64,000 nt of DNA from Candidatus Intricatilinea gracilis (GTDB taxonomy: Bacteria > Pseudomonadota > Gammaproteobacteria > Burkholderiales > Burkholderiaceae_C): positions 299,501 through 363,500 of the forward strand of contig JADJDQ010000003.1 in NCBI GenBank assembly GCA_016702605.1, in the 5' to 3' direction. The notes beneath the pieces were generated by a model that saw nothing but the letters and a program-made list of their open reading frames with translations, had not been told where the DNA came from and did no database searches. Shown piece after piece: positions 26,357 to 35,306 of this stretch. A program made the translations under genes and the position numbers. Each line of letters opens with the position of its first letter. Position 1 is the stretch's first letter.

Positions 26357-26974
26357 ATGAAGAACACGCCCGACCACAGCCGCGATCCGATCCGCAGCAA
26401 CGAGCTGCTCGGCGCCCCCGCGCTGGCCGACATCACGCAATGGCTGGCCGCCCTGCCTGGCGCGTCGGTCGACGCCAGCCAGACGCTGTTCGAGCTGCTC
26501 TACAACGAGCTGCGGCGCATGGCCCGCTCGCAGCTGCGGCGCGAGGGCTGCGAACACACACTCAGCGCCACGGCACTGACACACGAGTTGTGGTTTCGCA
26601 TGAGTGAGCAGAGCCGCACGCGCTGGAAGAACCGCAGCCACTACCTGGCGGTGGCCGCCACCATGATGCGGCGCATCCTCGTCAACCACGAGCTGGCGCG
26701 CCGCGCCGACAAACGCGACAGCGCCCTGCTGCACCTCACCCACGACAGCCTGGACCAGCTGCCCGCGCCGGCCGAGACCGACCTGCTGGCGGTGCACCAG
26801 GCACTGCAGGCTTTCGAGGCCATCGACCTGCGCGCGGCGCGCGCCGTCGAGCTGCGCTACTTCGGCGGGCTGGAGCAGGACGAGATCGCCGAGCTGCTGG
26901 GGGTGTCGCTCGCCACCGTCAAGCGCGACCTCGCGCTGGCGGCGGCGTGGTTGAAGCGCGAACTGGCGAGCTGA
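26357..26974 (+). CDS. ECF-type RNA polymerase sigma factor
   Basis: This 205-residue protein belongs to the ECF sigma-70 group often found beside Ser/Thr kinases (TIGR02999-like). Region 2 reads LFELLYNELRRMARSQLRRE and LSATALTHELWFRMSEQ. A linker region includes YLAVAATMMRRILVNHELARRA. Region 4 carries the helix-turn-helix ELRYFGGLEQDEIAELLGVS then ATVKRDLALAAAWLKREL. The start at ATG 26357 gives the family's usual length; an open frame upstream is non-coding. No anti-sigma gene is nearby, so control may come from the neighbouring kinase. It is divergent from the lipoprotein gene, whose promoter it may recognise. Confidence 0.9.
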   Translation: MKNTPDHSRDPIRSNELLGAPALADITQWLAALPGASVDASQTLFELLYNELRRMARSQLRREGCEHTLSATALTHELWFRMSEQSRTRWKNRSHYLAVAATMMRRILVNHELARRADKRDSALLHLTHDSLDQLPAPAETDLLAVHQALQAFEAIDLRAARAVELRYFGGLEQDEIAELLGVSLATVKRDLALAAAWLKRELAS

Positions 26975-27144
26975 GCCGCCTGGCCAGTGCCAACACGCGC
27001 CTCGCGCTGCGGCTGCCAGTCGTGCAGGCCGCGGGATCGCCGGCGGCACCGCGCGAGCCTGGCCAACGGGACGAAATCCCGCCGCACCGGCGAGGTCCCA
27101 GCCCTTCCTAGAATGGCCGATTGCCCCGTCGAAAGTGCGCTGCC

Positions 27145-30100
27145 GTGTCGTCCTCCGGAACGTCTGATCTGCCGTCTGTTGCCCCCGCTGCCACTGCCAA
27201 GCCGGCGGCCAAGGACACTGCCGCACCCGCCTCACTGGCCAGCGCGGCCCACCCCGGCCTGATCCGCATCCGCGGCGCGCGCCAGCACAACCTCAAGAAC
27301 CTCGACCTCGACATCCGCACCGGCGAACTGACGGTGGTGACGGGGCCGAGCGGCTCGGGCAAGTCCAGCCTGGTGTTCGACACGCTGTATGCCGAGGGGC
27401 AGCGGCGTTACGTCGAGACCTTCAGCGCCTACGCGCGCCAGTTCCTCGATCGTATGGACCGCCCGGCGGTGGACGCGGTGGAAGGTGTGCCGCCGGCCAT
27501 CGCCATCGACCAGACCAACCCGGTGCGCACCAGCCGCAGCACGGTCGGCACGATGACCGAGCTGAACGACCACCTCAAGCTGCTGTTCGCCCGCGCCGCC
27601 CGCCTGTTCGACGCCGACACCGCCAGGCCGGTGAGCGAGGACGACCCGGAGACGATGTACGCCGATCTGGCGGTGCGTTCGGCCGCGGCGGGCGACCCGA
27701 GACTGGTCGTGACCTTTCCGGTCGAATTGCCGGGCAACACCACACCCGAGCAGGTCGAGCAATGGCTGTCGGCCAGCGGCTTCACGCGAGTACAGGCCGA
27801 ACGCGAGGTGGCCACCATCACCGGGCCGCGCAAGGTGCTGGATGTGGTGGCGGACCGTTTTCGTTTCAGCAGCGCCGAGAAGGTGCGCGTGGTCGAGGCG
27901 CTAGAAACTTCGTTCAAGCGCGGCAGCGGCCGGTGCAATGTCTACGCCATCGCCGGTGACGACGGCGGTGCCGACCAGTTGTGGAAATACAGCCAGGGCC
28001 TGCATTGCCCCGAGTCGGACCGGCGCTACAGCCATCCGCAGCCGGCGATGTTCAGCTTCAACTCGGCCTATGGCGCCTGCGAGACCTGCCGCGGCTTCGG
28101 GCGGGTGATCGGTGTGGATTTCGGGCTGGTGATCCCCGACCACCGCAAGACACTGCGTGGCGGCGCCATCAAGCCGTTGCAGACGCCCGCATGGAAGGAA
28201 TGCCAGGACGACCTGCTCAAGTACGGCGGTGACGCCGGCATCCCGCGCGACACACCCTGGAGCCAGCTCACCCCGGCGCAGCAGAGCTGGGTGATCGACG
28301 GCTCGCCCAACTGGAAGGGCGAGTGGCAGAAGCAGTGGTACGGCATCAAGCGCTTCTTCGAGTACCTCGAAAGCAAGGCCTACAAGATGCACATCCGCGT
28401 GCTCTTGTCCAAGTACCGCAGCTACACGCCGTGTCATGTGTGTGGCGGCGCGCGGCTGAAGACCGAGTCGCTGCTGTGGCGCCTGGGCGTGAAGGAGCAG
28501 GCGGATCTGGCCTTGGCGCCGGCCAGACGTTTCATGCCCATCGGCGTCAAGTGGTCGCGCGAGCAGCTCGAAGCTCTGCCCGGCCTGAGCCTGCACGACC
28601 TGATGCTCATGCCGATCGACCGCATGCGGCGCTTCTTCGATGGCATGGAGTTGCCATCGCAGCTGCTCGACGATGCGCTCGAACTGCTGCTCGACGAGAT
28701 CCGCACCCGCCTGAAATACCTCTGCGACGTCGGCCTGGGCTACCTCACGCTCGATCGCCAGAGCCGCACGCTCAGCGGCGGCGAGGTGCAGCGCATCAAC
28801 CTGACGACGGCGCTCGGCACCTCGCTGGTCAACACACTCTTCGTGCTGGACGAACCCAGCATCGGCCTGCATCCGCGCGACATGGGCCGCATCAACGAGG
28901 CCATGCTGCGCCTGCGTGATGCCGGCAACACGCTGGTGGTGGTGGAGCATGACCCGGCGGTGATGCTGGCGGCCGATCGTGTGATCGACATGGGCCCCGG
29001 CCCCGGCGTCCAGGGCGGGCGCATCGTGTTCGACGGCACGCCGGATGAACTGCGCGGCGCCGAGACGTTGACCGGCGCCTACCTGGGTGGACGTCGCAGC
29101 ATCGCCCTGGGCCTGTCGCGCCCGGTGAGCGACAACACGCCGCGCCTCATCCTCGAAGGGGCGCGCGAGCACAACCTGCGCAACATCACGGTCGAGTTCC
29201 CGCTGCAGCGCCTGGTGTGCGTGACGGGCGTGAGCGGCTCGGGCAAGAGCACGCTGATGCAAGACGTGCTCTACCCCGCGCTGGCGCGCCACTTCGGCCA
29301 GGCGACCGAGACGCCCGGCGCCCACGACCGCCTGCTCGGCGCGGACTGGTTGTCGGACGCCGTGTTCGTCGACCAGAGCCCGATCGGCAAGACCGCGCGT
29401 TCCAACCCAGCCAGTTATGTGGGCGCCTTCGACAGCGTGCGCGAGTTGTTCGCCGAACTCACCACCGCGCGCCAGCGCGGCTACGGCGCCGGCATGTTCA
29501 GCTTCAACGCCGGCGACGGGCGCTGCGCCACCTGCGGCGGCTCGGGTTTCGAACATGTGGAGATGCAGTTCCTGAGCGACGTCTACCTGCGGTGCCCCGA
29601 CTGCGACGGCCGGCGTTACCGCGCCGAGCTTCTCGAGATCAAGCTCGAACGACTCGGCCGCGAGCTGACGATTGCCGACGTGCTGGAGCTCACCGTCGCC
29701 GAGGCGCTGCGCCTGTTCGCCGCCGACCGCGAGGTGGTGCGCGCCCTGCAGCCGCTGGCCGACGTGGGCCTGGACTACGTCAAGCTCGGCCAACCCGTGC
29801 CCACACTCTCGGGCGGCGAGGCCCAGCGGCTCAAGCTGGCCGGCTTCCTGGCCGAGGCGGCCAAGAGCAGCAGCGCCAGCAAGCAGAAGCTGGCCAAGAA
29901 GGGCACGCTCTTCCTGTTCGACGAGCCGACCACCGGCCTGCACTTCGACGACATCGCCAAGCTGATGCGCGCCTTCCGCAAGCTGCTGGAGGCGGGCAAC
30001 TCGCTGCTGGTGATCGAGCACAACCTCGACGTGGTGCGTGCCAGCGACTGGATCGTCGACCTCGGGCCCGAAGGTGGCGAGGCGGGTGGCGAGCTGGTCG

Positions 30101-32964
30101 CATCCGGATCCCCGGCCGATCTGCGGGCGCACCCGACCAGCCACACCGGCAAGTCCTTGCGCGACTACGAAGCCTCACTCGGCGCCGCACTGGCAGCCAA
30201 CGAAGGCCTGCCGCTGCAGATGCTGGTGCGGGCACGGCGTGAGGCGTCGCGCCGGCCGGTGAGCAACAACATCGAGATCGTCAATGCGCGCGAGCACAAC
30301 CTCAAGGGTGTGTCGGTCAACATCCCGCGCGGGCAGTTCACCGTCGTCACGGGTGTGTCGGGCTCGGGCAAGAGCACGCTGGCCTTCGACATCCTGTTCA
30401 ACGAGGGCCAGCGGCGCTACCTCGAAAGCCTCAACGCCTACGCCCGCAGCATCGTGCAGCCGGCGGGGCGGCCCGAGGTGGACGCGGTCTACGGCATCCC
30501 GCCCACGGTGGCGATCGAGCAGCGCCTGTCGCGCGGCGGGCGCAAGAGCACGGTCGCGACCACCACCGAGGTGTGGCACTTCCTGCGCCTGCTTTACGTG
30601 AAGCTGGGCACCTTGTATTGCCCCAAGTGTTCGGACTTCCACCTGCCGATCGACGAGTGGGTGGCGGTCAAGCCGCAGACGCCCGAGTCCATCGCCGCGC
30701 AGCTGCTGAAGGAATACCGCGGCCAGCACATCAGCCTGCTCGCGCCGCTGGTGGTGGCGCGCAAGGGTGTCTACACCGACCTGGCCAAGTGGGCCAAGGG
30801 CAAGGGTTACACACATCTGCGGGTGGACGGCGAGTTTCTGCCCACCGACAAGTGGCCCAAGATCGACCGCTACAAGGAACACACGATCGAACTGCCGGTG
30901 GCGGACTTCGTGATCGAGGCGGAACACGAGGCCGAGCTGCGCAGCAAGCTGGCCGAGGCGCTGGACCACGGCAAAGGCGTGCTGCATCTGCTGGCACCGC
31001 TCAAGGGGCTCAAGACCGCCATCGCCGCCGGTTCACCTACCGGGCGCATCGGCAAGGCCAAGGTCTTCTCGACCCGGCGCGCCTGCCCACAATGCGGCAC
31101 GAGTTATCCCGAGCTCGACCCACGCATGTTCAGCTACAACAGCAAACACGGCTGGTGCGTGGACTGCGTCGGCACCGGTCTGACGCTGACGCGCGAGCAG
31201 CGCAAGGCGCTCGACGACACCCTCAAGGACGACGACAACACCGGGCGCGAGAAAACCTTTGCCGAACCCGAGGTCGAAGACCTGGCCGAGGACCAGCCCT
31301 GCGAGACCTGCCACGGGTCACGGCTCAACCCGGTGTCGCAGGCGGTGCGCTTCCGCGGTGAGTCGATCGCTGCGCTGGCGGCACTGTCGGTCAACGATGC
31401 GGCGAAGTGGGTCAGCAAACAAAAGCTCGACGGACGCGAATCGGCCATCGCGCGCGACGTGGTCAGCGAGATCAAGAGCCGGCTGAGCTTTCTGGACGAC
31501 GTCGGCCTGGGCTACCTCACGCTCGACCGCGCCGCGCCCACGCTGAGCGGCGGCGAGGCGCAGCGCATCCGCCTGGCGGCGCAGCTCGGCAGCAATCTGC
31601 AGGGCGTGTGTTACGTGCTGGACGAGCCGACCATCGGCTTGCATGCACGCGACAACCGCATCCTGCTCAATGCGCTGGCCAAGCTCGGCGCCAGCGGCAA
31701 CACGCTGGTGGTGGTGGAGCATGACGAGGACACCATCCGCCGTGCCGACCACATCATCGACATCGGCCCCGGCGCTGGCCGGCGCGGCGGGCGTGTGGTG
31801 GCCGAAGGCACTGCTTCCTCGCTGCAAGCGCAGGGTGATTCGGTGACAGGGCGTCTGCTCAACTCACCGCTCAAACATCCGCTGAAGGCGCGCCGGGTCA
31901 TCGACCCGGACACGAATCAGCTCGTGGTGAAGGGCGCCAGGCGCCACAACCTAAGTGGCTTCGACATCGCCGTGCCGCTGGAGCGGCTGGTGGCGGTCAC
32001 CGGCGTGTCGGGCTCGGGCAAGAGCACGCTGGCTCGCGACGTACTGCTAGACAACGTCAAGATCGCCCTGGCCGCCGCCGAAACGGCGCGTCGCGCCAAG
32101 GCGAAAGCAGCGCCGGCCTGGGTGGGCTGCGCCGGCATCGAAGGCTGGAGCCAGCTCGACCGCGTACTCGAAGTGGACCAGACACCCATCGGCAAGACGC
32201 CTCGCTCCTGCCCGGCCACCTACATCGGTTTCTGGGACGCCATCCGCAAGCTGTTTGCCGAGACGCTGGAGGCCAAGGCGCGCGGCTACGTGCCCGGGCG
32301 CTTCAGCTTCAACACCGGCGACGGGCGTTGCCCGGGTTGTGAAGGCCAGGGCCTGCGCACGGTCGAGATGGCCTTTCTGCCCGACGTGAAGGTGCCCTGC
32401 GACCTGTGCCACGGCGCACGTTTCAACCCGGAGACGCTGGCCGTCACCTGGCGCGGCAAGAGCATCGGCGACGTGTTGCAGATGGAGGTGGACGAGGCGG
32501 TGGAATTCTTCGCCTCCATGCCCAGCATCGCCCACCCCATCAAGCTGATGCAGGACGTCGGCCTGGGCTACCTCACCCTCGGCCAGCCCAGCCCGACGCT
32601 GAGCGGCGGCGAGGCACAGCGCATGAAACTCGTCACCGAGCTGAGCAAGGTGCGCGACGACGTCACCAAGCGCGGCCAGAAGGTGCCACACACGCTGTAC
32701 GTGCTGGACGAGCCCACGGTCGGCCTGCACATGGCCGACGTGGAGCAGCTCATCAAGGTGCTGCACCGCCTCGTCGACGGCGGCCACAGCGTGGTGGTGA
32801 TCGAGCACGACCTGGACGTGATCGCCGAAGCCGACTGGGTCATCGATCTGGGCCCCGAGGGCGGCTCTGGCGGCGGGCAGGTGGTGGCGGCGGGCACACC
32901 AGAGCAGGTCGTGAGAAACCGCACGCATACCGGTGCGGCGCTGAAAGCGGTGTTGTCCAGATGA
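27145..32964 (+). CDS. uvrA: double-length UvrA (two UvrA units fused in tandem)
   Basis: About 1939 residues from the GTG at 27145 (a TTG at 27121 is also possible), roughly twice the normal 940-residue UvrA. UvrA is the DNA-damage sensor of nucleotide-excision repair and normally works as a homodimer. Four Walker A motifs (near 27341, 29224, 30349 and 31999) and four LSGGE signatures (near 28771, 29807, 31540 and 32599) show two complete ABC pairs. The halves join near 30200. In half one the first zinc site reads HCPESD...CETC, so one of four cysteines is replaced by serine; the other zinc sites (CATC/CPDC, CPQC/CVDC, CPGC/CDLC) keep all four. Such fusions would make an intramolecular dimer. 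Whether it replaces or supplements a normal uvrA elsewhere is unknown. Confidence 0.93.
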   Translation: MSSSGTSDLPSVAPAATAKPAAKDTAAPASLASAAHPGLIRIRGARQHNLKNLDLDIRTGELTVVTGPSGSGKSSLVFDTLYAEGQRRYVETFSAYARQFLDRMDRPAVDAVEGVPPAIAIDQTNPVRTSRSTVGTMTELNDHLKLLFARAARLFDADTARPVSEDDPETMYADLAVRSAAAGDPRLVVTFPVELPGNTTPEQVEQWLSASGFTRVQAEREVATITGPRKVLDVVADRFRFSSAEKVRVVEALETSFKRGSGRCNVYAIAGDDGGADQLWKYSQGLHCPESDRRYSHPQPAMFSFNSAYGACETCRGFGRVIGVDFGLVIPDHRKTLRGGAIKPLQTPAWKECQDDLLKYGGDAGIPRDTPWSQLTPAQQSWVIDGSPNWKGEWQKQWYGIKRFFEYLESKAYKMHIRVLLSKYRSYTPCHVCGGARLKTESLLWRLGVKEQADLALAPARRFMPIGVKWSREQLEALPGLSLHDLMLMPIDRMRRFFDGMELPSQLLDDALELLLDEIRTRLKYLCDVGLGYLTLDRQSRTLSGGEVQRINLTTALGTSLVNTLFVLDEPSIGLHPRDMGRINEAMLRLRDAGNTLVVVEHDPAVMLAADRVIDMGPGPGVQGGRIVFDGTPDELRGAETLTGAYLGGRRSIALGLSRPVSDNTPRLILEGAREHNLRNITVEFPLQRLVCVTGVSGSGKSTLMQDVLYPALARHFGQATETPGAHDRLLGADWLSDAVFVDQSPIGKTARSNPASYVGAFDSVRELFAELTTARQRGYGAGMFSFNAGDGRCATCGGSGFEHVEMQFLSDVYLRCPDCDGRRYRAELLEIKLERLGRELTIADVLELTVAEALRLFAADREVVRALQPLADVGLDYVKLGQPVPTLSGGEAQRLKLAGFLAEAAKSSSASKQKLAKKGTLFLFDEPTTGLHFDDIAKLMRAFRKLLEAGNSLLVIEHNLDVVRASDWIVDLGPEGGEAGGELVASGSPADLRAHPTSHTGKSLRDYEASLGAALAANEGLPLQMLVRARREASRRPVSNNIEIVNAREHNLKGVSVNIPRGQFTVVTGVSGSGKSTLAFDILFNEGQRRYLESLNAYARSIVQPAGRPEVDAVYGIPPTVAIEQRLSRGGRKSTVATTTEVWHFLRLLYVKLGTLYCPKCSDFHLPIDEWVAVKPQTPESIAAQLLKEYRGQHISLLAPLVVARKGVYTDLAKWAKGKGYTHLRVDGEFLPTDKWPKIDRYKEHTIELPVADFVIEAEHEAELRSKLAEALDHGKGVLHLLAPLKGLKTAIAAGSPTGRIGKAKVFSTRRACPQCGTSYPELDPRMFSYNSKHGWCVDCVGTGLTLTREQRKALDDTLKDDDNTGREKTFAEPEVEDLAEDQPCETCHGSRLNPVSQAVRFRGESIAALAALSVNDAAKWVSKQKLDGRESAIARDVVSEIKSRLSFLDDVGLGYLTLDRAAPTLSGGEAQRIRLAAQLGSNLQGVCYVLDEPTIGLHARDNRILLNALAKLGASGNTLVVVEHDEDTIRRADHIIDIGPGAGRRGGRVVAEGTASSLQAQGDSVTGRLLNSPLKHPLKARRVIDPDTNQLVVKGARRHNLSGFDIAVPLERLVAVTGVSGSGKSTLARDVLLDNVKIALAAAETARRAKAKAAPAWVGCAGIEGWSQLDRVLEVDQTPIGKTPRSCPATYIGFWDAIRKLFAETLEAKARGYVPGRFSFNTGDGRCPGCEGQGLRTVEMAFLPDVKVPCDLCHGARFNPETLAVTWRGKSIGDVLQMEVDEAVEFFASMPSIAHPIKLMQDVGLGYLTLGQPSPTLSGGEAQRMKLVTELSKVRDDVTKRGQKVPHTLYVLDEPTVGLHMADVEQLIKVLHRLVDGGHSVVVIEHDLDVIAEADWVIDLGPEGGSGGGQVVAAGTPEQVVRNRTHTGAALKAVLSR

Positions 32965-33047
32965 AGCGCACCACACAAGCGCGGGATGGGTGATTTCCTT
33001 TTGCCTCATTAATCTGGCTTCATCGGATTTAACCAGGAAGTCAGCAA

Positions 33048-33704
33048 ATGAACACGAAGTACACGATCGTCGCCCTGGCGATCGGCCTGCTGTCGATGAC
33101 AGCAGTTTCAACGGCACATGCCGACGTCATCACTTTCGACGACGCCGCGTCTGCAGACGGCCACACCCCCTTGGCCAATGCCTTTCACGGCTTTAGCTGG
33201 GACAACTTCTACGCACTTGACACTAGTAATAGTGCCTACGCCTACTCGGGCTACGGGCCTGGCACTGCCAGTGGCAGCAACGTCGCGTTCAACGGGTTTG
33301 GCAATGACGCATCGTTTTCGTCAGGCTCGACATTCATCCTGAACAGCTTTTTCCTGACAGCAGTTTGGATTGATGACCTGGAAGTGAGAGTCCGCGGTTT
33401 TAATGGGAACACCGAACTCTATGACAGTACACTGAATCCCTTGGCCGACGCCAAAACCTTGGTCGAATTGAACTGGGTCGGCATCAACAAGGTGACGTTC
33501 GAAACCAACGGCAGCCATTCCTTTCCAGGGTATGGAACCGTGAACTCGCCCGGCAATCTCGTTCCCAGCCCGATACAGAACTTCGCCATCGACAACATCA
33601 CCTACAACGTCGCCGTGGTGCCAGAACCCGAGTCCTACGCCATGTTGCTGGCAGGGCTGGGCGCCTTGGGTTTTGTCGGCAGGCGTCGGCGCCGGCAAGG
33701 CTGA
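33048..33704 (+). CDS. PEP-CTERM sorting domain protein
   Basis: This 218-residue exported protein has a Sec signal (MNTKYTIVALAIGLLSMTAV, cleavage after AHA). It has a Gly/Asn/Ser-rich beta domain and the full PEP-CTERM sorting signal VPEPESYAMLLAGLGALGFV followed by RRRRR. PEP-CTERM proteins are cleaved by exosortase and released or linked to exopolysaccharide. No exosortase gene is in the window. The ribosome-binding site AGGAAG is 10 bases ahead. Its base composition (visibly lower GC, around the mid-50s) differs from its neighbours, common for PEP-CTERM genes. The bulk resembles PEP-CTERM substrates with a lectin-like fold, but no function is assigned. Confidence 0.88.
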   Translation: MNTKYTIVALAIGLLSMTAVSTAHADVITFDDAASADGHTPLANAFHGFSWDNFYALDTSNSAYAYSGYGPGTASGSNVAFNGFGNDASFSSGSTFILNSFFLTAVWIDDLEVRVRGFNGNTELYDSTLNPLADAKTLVELNWVGINKVTFETNGSHSFPGYGTVNSPGNLVPSPIQNFAIDNITYNVAVVPEPESYAMLLAGLGALGFVGRRRRRQG

Positions 33705-34079
33705 GCTGGTTGGGTCCGTTGGCGCCGGGCAGGCCGATCGGGCAGCTCTGGCTACGGTCGTGCGCAGTGATGCTAAAACACAACGGTGCTGCGCGGGCCC
33801 GGTATGACTGCCGTGTCATTCTTGTGTGGCGTGGCCAAGCGCCCAGCGTCGCAAGGCTTTGCCACCACCGCGGGGTATTGACGAAACCGGGTGCTGCGGG
33901 AATGCTCCGCCGCACGATGAATTTCCAGTCCGTTTCGGCAGGCGCCGAGCATCCACAAGGCACGACGCCCGTTCAGGCCATCTCCGCAGGGCACCATGCG
34001 GTCGGTGACGGTGCAGCCGCCCGCTGGTTCCTCACTGGCGGATCTTTCACCCCCGGGCGCACGTGTCGGAGCGGTCTCG
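33705..34079. other. intergenic region with no recognised feature
   Basis: These 375 bp lie between the PEP-CTERM gene and the diguanylate cyclase gene. Open frames on both strands run through it but show no family pattern. The promoter of the cyclase gene is presumably here. I see no clear terminator hairpin. Confidence 0.4.
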
Positions 34080-35306
34080 ATGCGTGATTTTTCGCGTTTT
34101 TCGCTGGTGCGGTATTTTCTGGTCGCCAGCCTGATCGGGCTGGTGGTGGTGGTCGGCAGCCTGTTTCTGGCCCTGCGTTCCCAGCAGGAGGATTCACTGA
34201 TCGAACACGAGGGTCAGGGCAATGCCAACGTGGCTCAGCTGTTTGCCAACAGCAGTTGGCAACGCCACCAGAAGTTCATCGAAAGCACCGATCAGGTCGA
34301 CCGCGCCGGCGTGATGTCCAACCCCGACCTGCCCGAACTGCGCCGCACCGTGGCCGACATGGTGCGTGGCCTCAAGGTCGTCAAGGTCAAGATCTACAAC
34401 CGGCAGGGCCTGACCATCTACTCGTCGGACGAGAAGCAGATCGGCGAGGGCAAGGACGACAACGAGGGTTTCCAGACCGCCATGAGCGGGCGCAGCGTCA
34501 GCCAGATCACCCACCGCGATACCTTCGACAGTTTCGATGGGGTCATCTCGGACCGTGACCTGTTGTCGTCCTATGTGCCCATCCGCCCGCCGGGCGAAAG
34601 CCGCGTGGCTGCGGTCATGGAGATCTACTCCGACGTGACCTCGATGATGAACGAGGATCAGCGCCAGTCACGCGTGCTGGCCTCGGTGCTGGTTGCGGCC
34701 ATGGTCGGCCTGTACCTGTTCCTGGGGCTGATCGTGCAGCGCGCCGAGAGGGTCATGCGCAATCTCGAACGGGTGCAGCGCGAGCAGGATGCCCGCATCC
34801 GCCACATGGCATTTCACGACGCACTCACCGATCTGCCCAACCGTGCGGCCTTCGAGCAGCAGCTCGACATCCAGGTGACGACCACCGTACGCGCCGGCAT
34901 CACGGGGGTGATGGCGCTCGACCTGGATCGCTTCAAGTCGGTCAACGACACCCTGGGTCACCAGGCTGGCGACCGCCTGCTCCAGCTTGCCGCCGACCGC
35001 CTGCGCAATTGCATGCGCGAGCTCGACGTGGTGTTTCGAGTCGGGGGTGACGAGTTCATCGCCGTGCTGCAAAACGCCGATCGCGACATCGCCGAACAGG
35101 TGGCGGCGCGTATGGTCGATGCACTCGAACAACCGTTCACGCTGGGTGACCGCACGGTCACCATCGGCGTGAGCATCGGCATCGCGTTCAGCAATGCCAA
35201 CACCGACCGCAACACCTTGCTGCGCAGCGCCGACCGCGCCATGTACCGCGCCAAGCAGGCCGGTCGTGGCCGTTACGCCTTTGCCGATTCGGCCATCGGC
35301 GCCTGA
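34080..35306 (+). CDS. membrane diguanylate cyclase (GGDEF)
   Basis: This protein of 408 residues has a membrane helix (about 10-35), a periplasmic sensor of roughly 170 residues, a second membrane helix (VLASVLVAAMVGLYLFLGLI) and a C-terminal GGDEF domain. The active site RVGGDEFIAVL is intact, and the inhibitory site RELD lies five residues before GGDEF, so product inhibition by c-di-GMP is expected. FHDALTDLPNRAAFEQQL is the usual domain start. I chose ATG 34080 since it gives a short basic N-terminus before the first helix. Its 3' end overlaps the convergent binding-protein gene by 34 bp. It would make c-di-GMP in response to an envelope signal. Confidence 0.92.
   Translation: MRDFSRFSLVRYFLVASLIGLVVVVGSLFLALRSQQEDSLIEHEGQGNANVAQLFANSSWQRHQKFIESTDQVDRAGVMSNPDLPELRRTVADMVRGLKVVKVKIYNRQGLTIYSSDEKQIGEGKDDNEGFQTAMSGRSVSQITHRDTFDSFDGVISDRDLLSSYVPIRPPGESRVAAVMEIYSDVTSMMNEDQRQSRVLASVLVAAMVGLYLFLGLIVQRAERVMRNLERVQREQDARIRHMAFHDALTDLPNRAAFEQQLDIQVTTTVRAGITGVMALDLDRFKSVNDTLGHQAGDRLLQLAADRLRNCMRELDVVFRVGGDEFIAVLQNADRDIAEQVAARMVDALEQPFTLGDRTVTIGVSIGIAFSNANTDRNTLLRSADRAMYRAKQAGRGRYAFADSAIGA

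Noticed and set aside
27901..30144. A 747-codon open frame on the minus strand opposite uvrA
   Set aside because: His/Gln/Val-rich shadow of the uvrA codons, with no recognisable motif.
33710..34087. Possible small gene before the GGDEF gene
   Set aside because: No ribosome-binding site, no signal or domain pattern, and typical random GC-rich composition.
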